Shown in pieces: positions 36,419 to 46,103 of a DNA stretch of 64,000 nucleotides. The translations under genes and the position numbers were made by a program. Under the pieces are notes generated by a model. That model saw only the letters and a list, made by a program, of their open reading frames with translations, was not told the DNA's origin and made no database searches. Source of the stretch: Neobacillus sp. YX16. Lineage in GTDB: Bacteria > Bacillota > Bacilli > Bacillales > Cytobacillaceae. The DNA is taken from positions 4,726,001 through 4,790,000 of the forward strand of contig NZ_CP126115.1 of assembly GCF_030123505.1 (NCBI RefSeq), given 5' to 3'. Positions within the stretch are counted from its first letter, which is position 1; each line of letters begins with the position of its first letter.

Positions 36419-38086
36419 TTAAATAGATTCCTTTTTAGAAAGTTCTATGGAAGCTGGTATAACCTCTTTATGTGCGAGATCGCTGACGAGAGCAATGTCA
36501 AAAACTTCACTTAAATGGGTAACAGGAACAATTCGGATTCCCTTTATTTCATTTAATATTGATTGCATATTCTCTTCTGGGATGATAACGGTTGTTGCTC
36601 CCGCTTTTTGGGCTGCCTTTACCTTAGGATACACTCCGCCGATTGGCTTCACATTGCCATGAATACTTATTTCTCCCGTCATCGCTACTTTGTTATCAAT
36701 TGGGGTTTTGTAGATGGCAGAATAAATTCCCGTTGCCATTGCTATACCTGCTGATGGACCATCAATTGGAACCCCGCCTGGGAAATTAACATGAATATCA
36801 AAATCCCCTGCTGGAACACCCATTGACCGCAGGACGGTAATTACATTTTCAATTGATCCGCGTGCCATACTTTTACGGCGGATGGATTTACCTTGTCCGC
36901 CAATGCTTTCTTCATCAACGATTCCGGTAATATTTATGGTTCCTTTATCCTTCGCGGGTATAACCGTTACCTCAATTTCAAGCAATGCCCCTGTATTTGG
37001 TCCATACACAGCTAGTCCATTTACAAGACCAATCCTGGAATCGTCATTGATTTTTCTTTCCATTCTAGGTGACAGTTGACTGGAATGAGCGACCCATTCT
37101 AAATCATCGTCTTTGATAAACTCGCGCTCATCGGTAATCGCAAGCCCTGCAGAAATTTGAATCATATTAACAGCTTCACGACCATTTCTTGCATATGTAG
37201 ATAAAATATCTAATCCAGCTTCACTAATGTCTAGTTTCACTTTTTCAGCCGCTTTTTTTCCAACTTGAATGATTTCTTCTTGGGTTAAATCTCTAAAAAA
37301 CACTTCCATACAGCGTGAACGAATCGCTGGCGGTATTTCACTTGGAGTCCTTGTTGTTGCACCAATTAAGCGGAAGTCTGCTGGCAGTCCATTTTTAAAA
37401 ATATCATGGATATGAGTCGGAATTTGTGTGTTTTCCTCATGATAATAGGCACTTTCAAGAAAAACCTTCCGATCCTCAAGTACCTTCAATAGCTTGTTCA
37501 TTTGAATCGGATGCAGCTCGCCAATCTCATCAATAAACAGGACGCCGCCATGGGCATTCGTTACTGCACCTTGTTTCGGCTGGGGAATTCCCGCCTGGCC
37601 CATTGCACCTGCCCCCTGATAAATCGGATCATGAACAGACCCAATTAAGGGGTCGGCAATGCCTCTTTCATCAAATCGAGCGGTGGTTGCGTCCAGTTCA
37701 ATAAATACTGAGTTTTGTTTAAATGGTGATTTTTGAACTTTTTTGGCTTCCTCTAAAACTAAACGAGCGGCAGCTGTTTTCCCTACCCCTGGCGGTCCAT
37801 ATATAATCACATGCTGAGGATTTGGACCACATAATGCTGCTTTTAATGACTTTATACCATCCTCTTGTCCAACAATATCTTCAAAGCTTGTAGGGCGTAC
37901 TTTTTCAGCTAATGGTTCTGTTAATGAAATCGATCTCATTTTTCGAAGCTGTTCCATTTCCTTACGGGATTCCCGATCAATGGAAACCTTTTGTGTCCGC
38001 TGGTTCCTTAGCAAATTCCAGAAATACAGCCCAATGATGATTCCAAAAAACAGCTGTACAAATAAGGCAATCCCCGTCCAACTCAT
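36419..38086 (-). CDS. lonB: Membrane-associated ATP-dependent protease LonB
   Basis: A 555-residue LonB with one N-terminal membrane segment (WTGIALFVQLFFGIIIGLYF). The AAA+ module has Walker [15 protein letters not shown] and Walker B GGVLFIDEIGEL, and the protease domain has Ser in DGPSAGIAMATG and Lys in GGVYPKVKAAQKAG. ATG 38086 has AGGAGGG upstream; an in-frame start at 38116 is less likely. LonB acts in the forespore of B. subtilis, and an excellent sigma-F-type promoter is present here. Confidence 0.96.
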   Translation of the reverse strand: MSWTGIALFVQLFFGIIIGLYFWNLLRNQRTQKVSIDRESRKEMEQLRKMRSISLTEPLAEKVRPTSFEDIVGQEDGIKSLKAALCGPNPQHVIIYGPPGVGKTAAARLVLEEAKKVQKSPFKQNSVFIELDATTARFDERGIADPLIGSVHDPIYQGAGAMGQAGIPQPKQGAVTNAHGGVLFIDEIGELHPIQMNKLLKVLEDRKVFLESAYYHEENTQIPTHIHDIFKNGLPADFRLIGATTRTPSEIPPAIRSRCMEVFFRDLTQEEIIQVGKKAAEKVKLDISEAGLDILSTYARNGREAVNMIQISAGLAITDEREFIKDDDLEWVAHSSQLSPRMERKINDDSRIGLVNGLAVYGPNTGALLEIEVTVIPAKDKGTINITGIVDEESIGGQGKSIRRKSMARGSIENVITVLRSMGVPAGDFDIHVNFPGGVPIDGPSAGIAMATGIYSAIYKTPIDNKVAMTGEISIHGNVKPIGGVYPKVKAAQKAGATTVIIPEENMQSILNEIKGIRIVPVTHLSEVFDIALVSDLAHKEVIPASIELSKKESI

Positions 38087-38127
38087 ACTTTTCCCTCCTG
38101 CTACAAGTATACTCAATAGATATTAAT

Positions 38128-38157
38128 AAGTATTTCCTGCATAGAGGTGGAATAAAC
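38128..38157 (-). promoter_or_regulatory. Sigma-F-type (forespore) promoter of lonB
   Basis: On the minus strand GTTTA (38157-38153), a 15-nt spacer and GGAAATACTT (38137-38128) match the sigma-F consensus GYWTA-N15-GGNNANANTW at every fixed position. The start would lie about 30-35 nt before the lonB ATG. Confidence 0.75.
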
Positions 38158-38287
38158 CACTAATTGTAAGAAACTGTTTAGATTGGAATGTATAATTTAC
38201 ATAAAAAAGATTAAGAAATTTCCGGTGTATGGAAATTCTAATTGGAAAATAAGGTAAAATTTATCTATTCTTTGTGAGAAAATTCTA

Positions 38288-38335
38288 TATAATAGATTTA
38301 TGCGGAGCACTCCAGTGTATCGGTGCTCCATTTTT
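38288..38335 (+). promoter_or_regulatory. -10-like hexamer followed at once by a hairpin with T run
   Basis: TATAAT at 38288-38293 is followed by a 7-bp stem GGAGCAC/GTGCTCC (38304-38310 with 38323-38329) and ATTTTTATT. If transcription starts near 38300, the hairpin is the first thing made, like an attenuator or a very short RNA in front of the YiaA-like gene. The -35 is not convincing. Confidence 0.4.
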
Positions 38336-38367
38336 ATTAGATAAAAAAGATGGGGGCGAAACATATA

Positions 38368-38841
38368 ATGTCTAATGAAAATGAGGTTTTATTAGATAAA
38401 GGAAAACAAAATGATTCAAGAAAAATGAAAGTAGAAAGGAAAGAGGGAGAACCGACTCCAGCTTTCATAGGGGCTTCCTGGGCAGCGCTATTAGTAGGTG
38501 TCTCGGCTTATTTCATAGGCTTGTTTAACGCAGCGATGCAATTGAACGAAAAAGGATATTACTTTGCCGTTTTAGTATTTGGACTTTATGCTTCGGTATC
38601 TTTACAAAAAGCCGTAAGAGATAAAGATGAGGGAATACCAGTTACGAATATTTATTATGGTATTAGTTGGATTGCACTTATTGTCTCTATTTCATTAATG
38701 GGTATCGGTTTATACAATGCAGGAAGTATTGATCTAAGCGAAAAAGGTTTTTATGGTATGTCATTTGTCCTTAGCTTATTTGCTGCGATAACAGTTCAAA
38801 AAAATATTAGAGATACACAGCGGGCAAGAGAAAGAAATTAA
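38368..38841 (+). CDS. YiaA/YiaB-type two-helix membrane protein
   Basis: A 157-residue protein. A charged N-terminus of about 35 residues is followed by two copies of the YiaA/B two-helix unit (about 38-90 and 96-150); each reads as a W/A-rich helix, GLxNA, then a helix ending in QKxxRD (SLQKAVRDKDEG, TVQKNIRDTQRA). The duplication gives four membrane helices. ATG 38368 with GGGGG upstream is preferred to ATG 38350, which lacks a ribosome site. Function unknown; not part of the B. subtilis backbone I recall here. Confidence 0.82.
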   Translation: MSNENEVLLDKGKQNDSRKMKVERKEGEPTPAFIGASWAALLVGVSAYFIGLFNAAMQLNEKGYYFAVLVFGLYASVSLQKAVRDKDEGIPVTNIYYGISWIALIVSISLMGIGLYNAGSIDLSEKGFYGMSFVLSLFAAITVQKNIRDTQRARERN

Positions 38842-38853
38842 GTTTTTTCCTTA

Positions 38854-39098
38854 GGCTGTGTTACAGGGAAATAGTGATTTAAGAACTCTGTTGATTTGTG
38901 CGGAAGGCGCGAGACTCCTCGAAAATGCTATCGCATTTTCTTCGTGCGTGGGCAGATTCGAGGATGTAAATCAATGTCCTGCAGGAGGACGGGACAGGGG
39001 AGACCCCGCTCATCTCTTAGCGCCGAGGAGGCTTCCCGAACCGCCTGCGGAAAGCGAAGCGCCTGGAGCACAAATCAACAGCCCAATTTAACACAGCC
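38854..39098 (+). repeat. R1 repeat element, copy 2, with an internal hairpin insert
   Basis: A 245-nt element bounded by terminal inverted repeats GGCTGTGTTA (start 38854) and TTAACACAGCC (end 39098), with subterminal CTGTTGATTT/AAATCAACAG. Compared with copy 3 it has about 61 extra nt after GAGACTCC; this insert opens with a perfect hairpin GAAAATGC-TATC-GCATTTTC. It lies between the YiaA-like gene and clpX. Two overlapping ORFs of 70-77 codons across it are artefacts of its GC-rich palindromes. Confidence 0.85.
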
Positions 39099-39123
39099 TT
39101 TCCGTAATATCTGATTAATCCTA

Positions 39124-39149
39124 AACGACAGTGATCTGTCGTTTTTTTT
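39124..39149 (+). terminator. Plus-strand terminator after R1 copy 2
   Basis: An 8-bp perfect stem AACGACAG/CTGTCGTT (39124-39131 with 39136-39143) is followed by T residues to 39149. It would end the YiaA-like transcript, with R1 inside its 3' UTR. Confidence 0.85.
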
Positions 39150-39182
39150 CGAATTAAGAATTCTAAATTGCTGAAGCACAAC

Positions 39183-39221
39183 AAAAAAGCAGAGATAACT
39201 CAAATTTGAATTATCTCTGCT
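39183..39221 (-). terminator. Terminator of clpX
   Basis: A perfect 11-bp stem AGCAGAGATAA/TTATCTCTGCT (39188-39198 with 39211-39221) is followed on the minus strand by TTTTTTG. Confidence 0.87.
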
Positions 39222-39262
39222 AAGGTAGCTTTTATAACGATGGGTCTCATGTGTTACTTTGA

Positions 39263-40522
39263 TTAAGCAGATTTCTCTTCTGCTACAACGGTTCCGTCCT
39301 TTAGGACAAGCTTCGGAAGACTATTGTCGATCACCGTATCTTTGGTAATGATACATTTCTGGATATCATCACGAGAAGGTAGATCAAACATAACATCCAG
39401 CATGATTCCTTCAATAATAGAACGTAATCCGCGGGCACCTGTTTTACGTTCAATCGCTTTCTTCGCGATTTCGCTAAGTGCACCTTCCTCAAATTCCAAT
39501 TCTACCTCATCAATTTCAAGCATTTTTTGATATTGCTTAACTAATGCATTCTTAGGCTTCGTTAAGATTTCAATCAATGCTGACTCATCTAACTGCTCAA
39601 GACTTGCAATAACAGGCAGACGGCCGATGAATTCAGGAATTAATCCGAAGCGGAGTAAATCCTCAGGTAATACTTTAGAAAGAAGCTCTTTCTGAGTAAT
39701 TTCCAGCTGCTTCATTTCCGAACCAAACCCAATCACCTTTTGGCCTAAGCGGCGCTTAATAATCGGTTCGATTCCATCAAATGCTCCACCGCAAATAAAT
39801 AAGATATTGGTTGTATCGATTTGAATAAATTCTTGGTGAGGATGTTTACGTCCGCCTTGAGGTGGAACGCTCGCAACCGTACCTTCTAGAATTTTTAACA
39901 ATGCTTGCTGTACACCTTCACCAGACACATCTCTCGTGATGGAAGGATTTTCTGATTTACGGGCAATTTTATCAATTTCATCAATATAAATAATACCCTT
40001 TTCAGCTTTTTCCACATCGTAATCAGCAGCTTGAATCAATTTTAAAAGAATATTTTCAACGTCTTCCCCAACATAACCAGCTTCCGTTAGAGACGTTGCA
40101 TCTGCGATCGCGAACGGCACATTCAGAATACGTGCTAATGTCTGAGCTAATAAAGTTTTACCACTTCCAGTTGGTCCAATCATAGCGATATTACTTTTTG
40201 AAAGCTCTACGTCATCAATTTTACTATTCGAATTGATTCGTTTGTAGTGATTATAAACCGCTACTGACAGCGATTTCTTTGCTTGGTCTTGACCAATGAC
40301 GTAATCATCAAGAATCTCACAAATTTCTTTTGGCTTAGGAACGTCTTTAAATTCTACTTCCTCTTCTGTTCCAAGCTCTTCTTCAACGATCTCTGTGCAA
40401 AGCTCGATACATTCGTCACATATATAGACACCTGGTCCGGCGACCAATTTACGAACTTGGTCTTGTGTCTTTCCACAGAATGAACACTTTAATTGGCCTT
40501 TTTCATCATTAAATTTAAACAA
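39263..40522 (-). CDS. clpX: ATP-dependent Clp protease ATP-binding subunit ClpX
   Basis: A 419-residue AAA+ unfoldase that feeds ClpP. The N-terminal zinc domain has CSFCGKTQ and CDECIELC, Walker A is [15 protein letters not shown], and the substrate pore loop [10 protein letters not shown] and sensor [10 protein letters not shown] are present. The start is TTG 40522, six nt after AGGGGTG, giving a product that begins [15 protein letters not shown] as in other Bacillus ClpX. An in-frame ATG at 40576 would add unrelated residues. Confidence 0.97.
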   Translation of the reverse strand: MFKFNDEKGQLKCSFCGKTQDQVRKLVAGPGVYICDECIELCTEIVEEELGTEEEVEFKDVPKPKEICEILDDYVIGQDQAKKSLSVAVYNHYKRINSNSKIDDVELSKSNIAMIGPTGSGKTLLAQTLARILNVPFAIADATSLTEAGYVGEDVENILLKLIQAADYDVEKAEKGIIYIDEIDKIARKSENPSITRDVSGEGVQQALLKILEGTVASVPPQGGRKHPHQEFIQIDTTNILFICGGAFDGIEPIIKRRLGQKVIGFGSEMKQLEITQKELLSKVLPEDLLRFGLIPEFIGRLPVIASLEQLDESALIEILTKPKNALVKQYQKMLEIDEVELEFEEGALSEIAKKAIERKTGARGLRSIIEGIMLDVMFDLPSRDDIQKCIITKDTVIDNSLPKLVLKDGTVVAEEKSA

Positions 40523-41013
40523 TTCTTTCACCCCTTGAGAACGTGTTATAACCCTATTTAAAGTTGCGTAACACAAACAAAAATCCGTTTTTTTTCGAAA
40601 CTATTCAGTGGTATGTATTGCATTGTAACACATGGACCTAACGGACTGGTAATAAAAAGCTTTTCAACTATGTTTATTATGGAAGCGCATTTTTGTTTGG
40701 ACACCCTTTAAATGATTCCTATGTACCCATTAAGCATAACCACTTTTTAATAAAATCAATCTTTCTTGAAGCGTGTTTTACTTAATTCGATATGTAAATC
40801 TGTTTTTCCTGCCTATGTTTTTTGTTCTTCTTGCTTGTTAATAGAAAAGCATAAGCGCCTTGTCCAGGGGCGACCAGCGTAAGACGAGCCGGCAGGAAGG
40901 TTGTTCTTTAACCTTCTTGACGGATTGGCTTATGACTCGAGCCCCTAGGCGCTGTCGCTAGACATTAAAAGGTTTCCCTGTCTTTATTATAATATGTAAT
41001 TGAAAAAATGTAT
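40523..41013. other. Intergenic region between clpX and tig
   Basis: About 490 nt without a gene. It holds the clpX leader, AT-rich sequence with no promoter I trust, and the R2 element at 40844-40964. Confidence 0.5.
40844..40964 (+). repeat. R2 repeat element, copy 1
   Basis: A 121-nt palindromic element: outer arm GAAAAGCATAAGCGCCTTGT at the left, CTAGGCGCTGTCGCTAGACA at the right. An inner arm AAGACGAGCC pairs loosely with GGCTTATGACTCGAGCCCC, and a central stem GAAGGTTGT-TCTTTAACCTTC is present. The same arms recur at 43542-43660 and, reversed, at 50097-50270. Confidence 0.8.
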
Positions 41014-41046
41014 AAAAACAGGCACGATATAATCGTGCCATGTTTT
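41014..41046. terminator. Terminator of tig
   Basis: A perfect 8-bp stem GGCACGAT/ATCGTGCC (41021-41028 with 41032-41039) lies 12 nt past the tig stop and is followed on the minus strand by TGTTTTTATA. Confidence 0.85.
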
Positions 41047-41057
41047 TACAATTAATA

Positions 41058-42335
41058 TTATTTTTTATTTTCGATTAAGAATTCAACCGCTTTTTGCTTC
41101 TGAAGATCGCCTTTGATGCCTTCAAGGCCGCCAAGTGCTTGTTTAATGTTTTCAACTGTCATGTTGTACATGCCAGCCATTTTTTCAAGCTCAGCATTAA
41201 CATCTTCGTCAGAAGCTTCAATGTTTTCAGCTTTTGCAATTGCTTCAAGTGTTAAAGCAACGCGAACGCGGTTTACAGCTTCTTCTTTCATTTGCTCACG
41301 TAGAGCATTCTCATCTTGACCTGAGAATTGGAAGTAAAGCTCAAGGTTCATACCTTGCATTTGTAAACGTTGTTCAAATTCTTGAAGCATACGGTTTACT
41401 TCGCTTGTAACCATAACTTCTGGAATTTCAACTTGTGCATTTTCAGCAGCTTTTTCAACTAAAGAATCACGTAAGTGGTGCTCAGCTTCGTGCTTCTTGC
41501 TATCTTCTAAACGAGTTCTGATTTTTTCTTTTAATGCGTCTAATGTTTCAACTTCATCATCCACATCTTTAGCAAACTCATCATCTAATGCAGGAAGTTC
41601 TTTTCCTTTAATTTCATGAATAGTTACTTTAAATACCGCTGGCTTACCAGCAAGTTCAGCTGCATGGTACTCTTCAGGGAAAGATACTTCTACGTCTTTA
41701 GATTCGCCAGTAGCTAATCCTACTAACTGCTCTTCAAATCCTGGAATGAATGAGCCAGAACCTAATTCAAGTGAATGATTTTCAGCTTTTCCGCCTTCGA
41801 ATGCTTCACCATCAACGAATCCTTCAAAGTCAAGAACAACAGTATCGCCAAGTTCAGCAGTACCTTCTTCTTTCACTACAAGCTCAGCTTGACGGTTTTG
41901 AAGAGTTTCTAATTCTTTTGCTACATCTTCGTCTGTTACAGTTGCATCGAACTCTTCTACTTCTAAACCTTTGTAGTCGCCTAATGTTACTTCAGGCTTA
42001 ACTTGTACAGTCGCTTTGAAGATAAGTTCTTTACCTTTTTCCATTTGCTCGATATCGATATCAGGACGGTCGATTGGGTCGATGCCTGCTTCGTCAATCG
42101 CATTACCGTATGCTTCTGGAAGAAGAATATCTAATGCATCTTGATAAAGTGATTCTACGCCAAAACGCTTTTCAAACATTGGACGAGGCATTTTTCCTTT
42201 ACGGAAGCCAGGTACATTTACTGTCTTAACAACTTTATTAAAAGCTGCAGTTAATCCTTCATTTACTTTTTCTGCGCTTACTTCAACAGTAAGGACACCG
42301 GTGTTTCCTTCTAACTTTTCCCATTTTACTGTCAT
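41058..42335 (-). CDS. tig: Trigger factor, ribosome-associated chaperone and prolyl isomerase
   Basis: A 425-residue protein with the three trigger factor domains: ribosome-binding N domain with [17 protein letters not shown] (about 43-60), an FKBP-type isomerase domain (about 155-245, [20 protein letters not shown]) and the C-terminal chaperone arms ([20 protein letters not shown]). ATG 42335 with TTGGAGGGA upstream is chosen over the in-frame start at 42365. Standard position between clpX and ysoA. Confidence 0.98.
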   Translation of the reverse strand: MTVKWEKLEGNTGVLTVEVSAEKVNEGLTAAFNKVVKTVNVPGFRKGKMPRPMFEKRFGVESLYQDALDILLPEAYGNAIDEAGIDPIDRPDIDIEQMEKGKELIFKATVQVKPEVTLGDYKGLEVEEFDATVTDEDVAKELETLQNRQAELVVKEEGTAELGDTVVLDFEGFVDGEAFEGGKAENHSLELGSGSFIPGFEEQLVGLATGESKDVEVSFPEEYHAAELAGKPAVFKVTIHEIKGKELPALDDEFAKDVDDEVETLDALKEKIRTRLEDSKKHEAEHHLRDSLVEKAAENAQVEIPEVMVTSEVNRMLQEFEQRLQMQGMNLELYFQFSGQDENALREQMKEEAVNRVRVALTLEAIAKAENIEASDEDVNAELEKMAGMYNMTVENIKQALGGLEGIKGDLQKQKAVEFLIENKK

Positions 42336-42449
42336 ACTATTTTCCCTCCAACAATCTATTATCATTTCATTCGTAACGAAATTGACAGGATAATGAATTC
42401 ATCCTCTTTTTTTATGTAAAAGATAGTTTTTACACAATGCAACCCTTAC

Positions 42450-42477
42450 ATTATAACACAGGATTTTTTTCTTTCAA
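42450..42477 (-). promoter_or_regulatory. Promoter of tig
   Basis: TTGAAA (42477-42472), a 16-nt spacer and TATAAT (42455-42450) on the minus strand; the -10 is extended (TGTTATAAT). The 5' leader would be about 110 nt. Confidence 0.65.
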
Positions 42478-42486
42478 CAGAGTTAC

Positions 42487-43521
42487 CTATATATTGGGAT
42501 AAGAAATTTCTTCTAATTCTCTTATTTTTACAAGTGCCTGCTCTATTTTTTCTGGTGAAATCTCGTATTCATTTGATATATCACTTAAATCCGAATCCAT
42601 TCCGAGATAATCTAGCGCTAACAGGTGAAATGCACCTGCCCAGGCTTCAGTCTCTTCAGGCGTGAACTCAAATGGATAGCTGATGAAAAAAATCCGTTCT
42701 ACCATCCCTTTAATATTTTCAAAAAGATATGGGTCACTATTTTCTAATCTTTTTTCTAGTAAATATTCTATTTCTTTCATTCTTGGCTGTGATTGGATAT
42801 CTGGAAGTTCTGTAGGTACAACGCTTTGATCCTCACTAAACTTTTTAACCATAATTTTCTTATCATATTCCTGTTCTTTTAATAGAGACAGAAGCATGGT
42901 TTTTAGAAATGGGTGGCCAGTGTCTGAGGTAAGATATTCTTTGATTTCGTCCATGTATGGACGAATATTCTTTTCCGCCAAACTCGAAATCGCGAGCATT
43001 TGCTCATTTAGATTTTTTAGTAATGAAAGTTTGAGTTCTTTTGGATGGGTACCTTCTTTTGATTCTGGTTCCTCTAACGGCTCCTGTTGACTGTCGTTAT
43101 CTGCCATTCGTCTGCTGAATTGGAGGATGGTCAGGAAATGATCATGCCTCTCTGGTGGAATTTCCTTTTCGTCAAATAAGGCTTCAATCGTAGAGACAAT
43201 TTCTTGATATTCGTGGAGCTGTATTAATATGGTGAGGTATAGGTCAACCATATGAAAATAATCGCCAATTCCCTTTAGCAGCATTTCGTTAGCCAGTTCT
43301 CTGGCTTTTATATAGGCTCCCGCTTCAAAGTATGCGAGCACAAGACCTATTAAAATATCACTATTTTCTGGGTCATGCTCCTTTGCTTCCTCAAGCAAGG
43401 TGATAGCTTCTTGATACCTTTTATTTTGCAGGCTCTCAAGGCCCTTATCCGTCAATCTCTTTTCGAGTCCGGGAAGGAATATAATATTGTCTTTCCGTTT
43501 CGCTCGTTCCCGTTTTTTCAT
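42487..43521 (-). CDS. ysoA: TPR-repeat protein YsoA
   Basis: A 344-residue soluble protein with TPR-like helix pairs in the first 140 residues (GLESLQNKRYQEAITLLEEA, ILIGLVLAYFEAGAYIKAREL). The C-terminal 200 residues have a conserved acidic helical region (EETEAWAGAFHLLALDYLGM). The position next to tig matches B. subtilis ysoA. Its role is not known. An R2 element lies 20 nt upstream. Confidence 0.88.
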   Translation of the reverse strand: MKKRERAKRKDNIIFLPGLEKRLTDKGLESLQNKRYQEAITLLEEAKEHDPENSDILIGLVLAYFEAGAYIKARELANEMLLKGIGDYFHMVDLYLTILIQLHEYQEIVSTIEALFDEKEIPPERHDHFLTILQFSRRMADNDSQQEPLEEPESKEGTHPKELKLSLLKNLNEQMLAISSLAEKNIRPYMDEIKEYLTSDTGHPFLKTMLLSLLKEQEYDKKIMVKKFSEDQSVVPTELPDIQSQPRMKEIEYLLEKRLENSDPYLFENIKGMVERIFFISYPFEFTPEETEAWAGAFHLLALDYLGMDSDLSDISNEYEISPEKIEQALVKIRELEEISYPNI

Positions 43522-43541
43522 ATGTATACCGTCCTCTGCAC

Positions 43542-43660
43542 GAAAAGCGTCAGCGCCTTGCTCAGGGGCGACAAGCGCTGGAGGGCCTGCTGGTGAAGTC
43601 GTTTTTTGACTTCATCGGCAGGACCGAAGCGACTCGAGCCACTAGGCGCTAAAGCTAGCC
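43542..43660 (+). repeat. R2 repeat element, copy 2
   Basis: A 119-nt copy: left arm GAAAAGCGTCAGCGCCTTGC, right arm CACTAGGCGCTAAAGCTAGC, with a central stem GAAGTCG-TTTTTT-GACTTC. The middle has diverged from copy 1 while keeping base pairing, as expected if structure is kept. It lies upstream of ysoA. Confidence 0.8.
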
Positions 43661-43708
43661 ATATTCTACTTTATGGAAATTAGTTTAGCATGAAAGTTAC
43701 TAAAAACA

Positions 43709-43734
43709 AAAAAACTCACCTTCTGCAGGTGAGT
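43709..43734 (-). terminator. Terminator of the tRNA-Arg transcript
   Basis: A perfect 8-bp stem ACTCACCT/AGGTGAGT (43714-43721 with 43727-43734) is followed on the minus strand by seven T residues, 24 nt after the tRNA end. Confidence 0.88.
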
Positions 43735-43758
43735 AGTAAGTTTTGGTATGTAGTTAAA

Positions 43759-43835
43759 TGGCGTCCCAGGAGAGATTCGAACTCCCGACCGTACGCTTAG
43801 AAGGCGTATGCTCTATCCGGCTGAGCTACTGGGAC
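43759..43835 (-). tRNA. tRNA-Arg (anticodon UCU)
   Basis: On the minus strand the acceptor arms GTCCCAG and CTGGGAC pair perfectly. The D arm holds AGCTCAGCCGGATAGAGC, the anticodon stem TACGC/GCGTA closes the loop CTTCTAA (anticodon TCT, reads AGA), and the T loop is GTTCGAATC. Discriminator G and an encoded CCA are present (43761-43759). Confidence 0.97.
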
Positions 43836-44003
43836 GTAATAGTATTTCAAAGACAAGATTTATTATATAATCCTTATATATAAAAGTCAACACTATTTGA
43901 AGAAATTTTATTGATCATGAAAAACTTAAGCAAATCGCACACATATATTGGTTATCTCATTAAAAAGGCCTATGTGAAATCATTAAAAGAAATTAGTGTC
44001 ACT

Positions 44004-44113
44004 TAGGGTCTGGAGTGACCAAACAGCTTTCAGAAAATAAATTTAGGGTAATGCAGGTAGCCTGGAGTGACTGAAGCCCATTCAGAATTAGAATTTGGGT
44101 CACTCCAGGTACC
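44004..44113. repeat. Repeated GGAGTGAC motif with inverted copy
   Basis: The 302-nt gap between the tRNA and ysnB contains two direct copies of TTAGGGT ... TGGAGTGAC (44004-44019 and 44043-44072) and one inverted copy GGGTCACTCCAGGTACC (44097-44113). The second and third could form a stem of about 13 bp with a loop of about 26 nt. No match to a known element was recognised. Confidence 0.5.
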
Positions 44114-44137
44114 TAAAGGAAAAAAATTAATCTTCCC

Positions 44138-44659
44138 TCATTTTCTTGGCAAGTTAAATTCAAATGACAAGTCTTTAAGTTCTTGTCCGCTGATGTCAAA
44201 GACAGACATTTTGATTTTTTCTTCCAATAAATCCAGAATTACATAAGTTTTTTCAAGTCGTTCCCGTGGCAAGCGTATGCTTCCAGGGTTCAAGAAAAAC
44301 GTATCCCCAATAACTTCTGCTCCCAGTACATGAGAATGTCCAAAACAGGCGATATCTGCACCAAGTTCTGCTGCCTTGTATTTTAAGTTCATTAATGATG
44401 ATTTCACTGAATACCTGTGACCATGTGTAACAAAAAACTTTCGGCCAGCAATCTCAGTTGTTGTTTCTAATGGATAACTGCCACCAAAGTCGCAATTCCC
44501 CATCACGGTCAAATAACCATCTATCGATTTATCGTCAGCCATTAATTCAGAATCACCGCAATGAATCATTAAATCTACTTCGTTCACATGCCGCTCCCGT
44601 AATACCTCGAGCTCTCTCGTTAAACCATGGCTATCACTAACAACAAGAACCTTACTCAT
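44138..44659 (-). CDS. ysnB: YsnB, MJ0936-type metallophosphoesterase
   Basis: A 173-residue calcineurin-like phosphodiesterase of the YfcE/MJ0936 class. The metal ligands are all visible: SDSHG, HCGD, GNCD, THGH and GHSH. The natural substrate is not known. It follows rdgB by 2 nt, as in B. subtilis. Confidence 0.95.
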   Translation of the reverse strand: MSKVLVVSDSHGLTRELEVLRERHVNEVDLMIHCGDSELMADDKSIDGYLTVMGNCDFGGSYPLETTTEIAGRKFFVTHGHRYSVKSSLMNLKYKAAELGADIACFGHSHVLGAEVIGDTFFLNPGSIRLPRERLEKTYVILDLLEEKIKMSVFDISGQELKDLSFEFNLPRK

Positions 44660-44661
44660 GA

Positions 44662-45270
44662 TTATTCCGCTCTCTCCACGATAGAATCTAAGATACCTTC
44701 AAGCTTTTTCAATGCATTGGCTCGATGACTTATTTTATTCTTTTCATGAGAAGATAGTTCTGCCATTGCACGGCCTTTTTCCGGTACATAAAAGACGGGA
44801 TCATAACCAAATCCATTTGTTCCCCTTTGTTCTTCTAGAATTCGTCCTTCACAAGTCCCAGACACAGTAATTGTCTCTTTTCCAGGCAAAGCTACAGCAA
44901 GGGCACAATAAAATCGAGCAGTACGATTTTCTTCAGAAACTCCCTGTAGTTCATTTAGAACTTTTTCTAGATTTTTTTGATCATCCTTTGGCTCTTCACC
45001 AGCATAACGTGCTGAATAAATACCAGGTCTGCCTTCTAATGCATCCACTATTAAACCGGAATCATCGCCAATCACGATTTTATTTAGTCTTTGTGAAACA
45101 GCTACTGCTTTCAATGTTGCATTCTCTTCAAAAGTGGTCCCTGTTTCTTCTACATCCTCAATTTCAGGGTAATCAAGCAGTGTCTTGACTGCAATCCCTC
45201 TTGGAGCAAAAATATGTTCAAATTCTTTGGCCTTACCTGGATTTTTGGTTGCTATAATAACTTCCTTCAT
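44662..45270 (-). CDS. rdgB: dITP/XTP pyrophosphatase (RdgB/HAM1 family)
   Basis: A 202-residue enzyme that removes non-canonical purine NTPs (ITP, dITP, XTP). It begins [40 protein letters not shown] and the [10 protein letters not shown] end motif fit the family. ATG 45270 with AAGGGGATTTGGAGT upstream is chosen; an in-frame start at 45306 lies inside rph. It lies 13 nt after rph and 2 nt before ysnB. Confidence 0.96.
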   Translation of the reverse strand: MKEVIIATKNPGKAKEFEHIFAPRGIAVKTLLDYPEIEDVEETGTTFEENATLKAVAVSQRLNKIVIGDDSGLIVDALEGRPGIYSARYAGEEPKDDQKNLEKVLNELQGVSEENRTARFYCALAVALPGKETITVSGTCEGRILEEQRGTNGFGYDPVFYVPEKGRAMAELSSHEKNKISHRANALKKLEGILDSIVERAE

Positions 45271-45283
45271 ACTCCAAATCCCC

Positions 45284-46036
45284 TTATTTTTTTCGTCTTG
45301 CTTCAATTTTTGCCGTAATCTCTTCCCCTAATGCACTTTTTTGATGTTCAAACAGTTCCATCAGCCCTTCTTGCGCTGCACCCAACATATCTTGAAGTTG
45401 TTGATAAGAGAAGGTAGATTCTTCGCCTGTTCCCTGTAATTCCACGAATTCTCCATTTCCCGTCATCACGATATTCATATCTACTTGTGCTTTGGAATCT
45501 TCTGCATAATTCAGATCAAGAACCGTTTCGTTATTTTTTAAAACACCGACACTAGTGGCCGCTAAGTAATCTGTAATCGGGAACTTCATATTCTTTTTTT
45601 CTCCAAGTCGATGAAGGGCAATGGCCATTGCGACAAATGCTCCTGTAATGGAAGCAGTCCTTGTTCCGCCATCTGCTTGAATAACATCACAATCAATCCA
45701 CACCGTTCTTTCACCTAATGAAGATAAATCAACGATCGCTCTTAAAGCACGTCCGATTAAGCGCTGGATTTCCATTGTTCTACCGGTAACTTTCCCTTTT
45801 GAAGACTCACGAATATTTCTTGATTCTGTTGCCCGTGGCAGCATAGAATATTCTGCGGTTATCCAGCCTTTGCCCTCTCCTCTCATAAAAGGAGGAACTC
45901 TCTCCTCAATGCTCGCAGTACAAATCACCTTTGTGTTCCCTACAGAAATAAGGACCGAGCCTTCAGGGTGCATTAAATATCCTGTTTCAATATGTATGGG
46001 TCTTAATTGCAGTCGTTCTCTACCATCAACACGCAC
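45284..46036 (-). CDS. rph: Ribonuclease PH
   Basis: A 250-residue phosphorolytic 3'-to-5' exoribonuclease that trims tRNA 3' ends. It begins [51 protein letters not shown] and [18 protein letters not shown] are the catalytic core signatures. It heads the rph-rdgB-ysnB run. Confidence 0.98.
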   Translation of the reverse strand: MRVDGRERLQLRPIHIETGYLMHPEGSVLISVGNTKVICTASIEERVPPFMRGEGKGWITAEYSMLPRATESRNIRESSKGKVTGRTMEIQRLIGRALRAIVDLSSLGERTVWIDCDVIQADGGTRTASITGAFVAMAIALHRLGEKKNMKFPITDYLAATSVGVLKNNETVLDLNYAEDSKAQVDMNIVMTGNGEFVELQGTGEESTFSYQQLQDMLGAAQEGLMELFEHQKSALGEEITAKIEARRKK

Positions 46037-46103
46037 AACTATTTCCTCCTTATGGGTGAGAAATACCTCTCAACCTTTTCCGGCATTTCTAAAATCAAAT
46101 AAA

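Noticed and set aside
38858..39114. Two overlapping plus-strand ORFs of 72-77 codons
   Set aside because: They lie entirely within R1 copy 2; similar ORFs appear in R1 copy 1 at 28379-28600. Arg/Pro/Gly-rich composition comes from GC-rich palindromes, and there are no ribosome sites.
43759..44137. tRNA-associated integrated element
   Set aside because: No integrase, no duplicated tRNA end and no shift in gene content after the tRNA; the backbone continues directly with ysnB.
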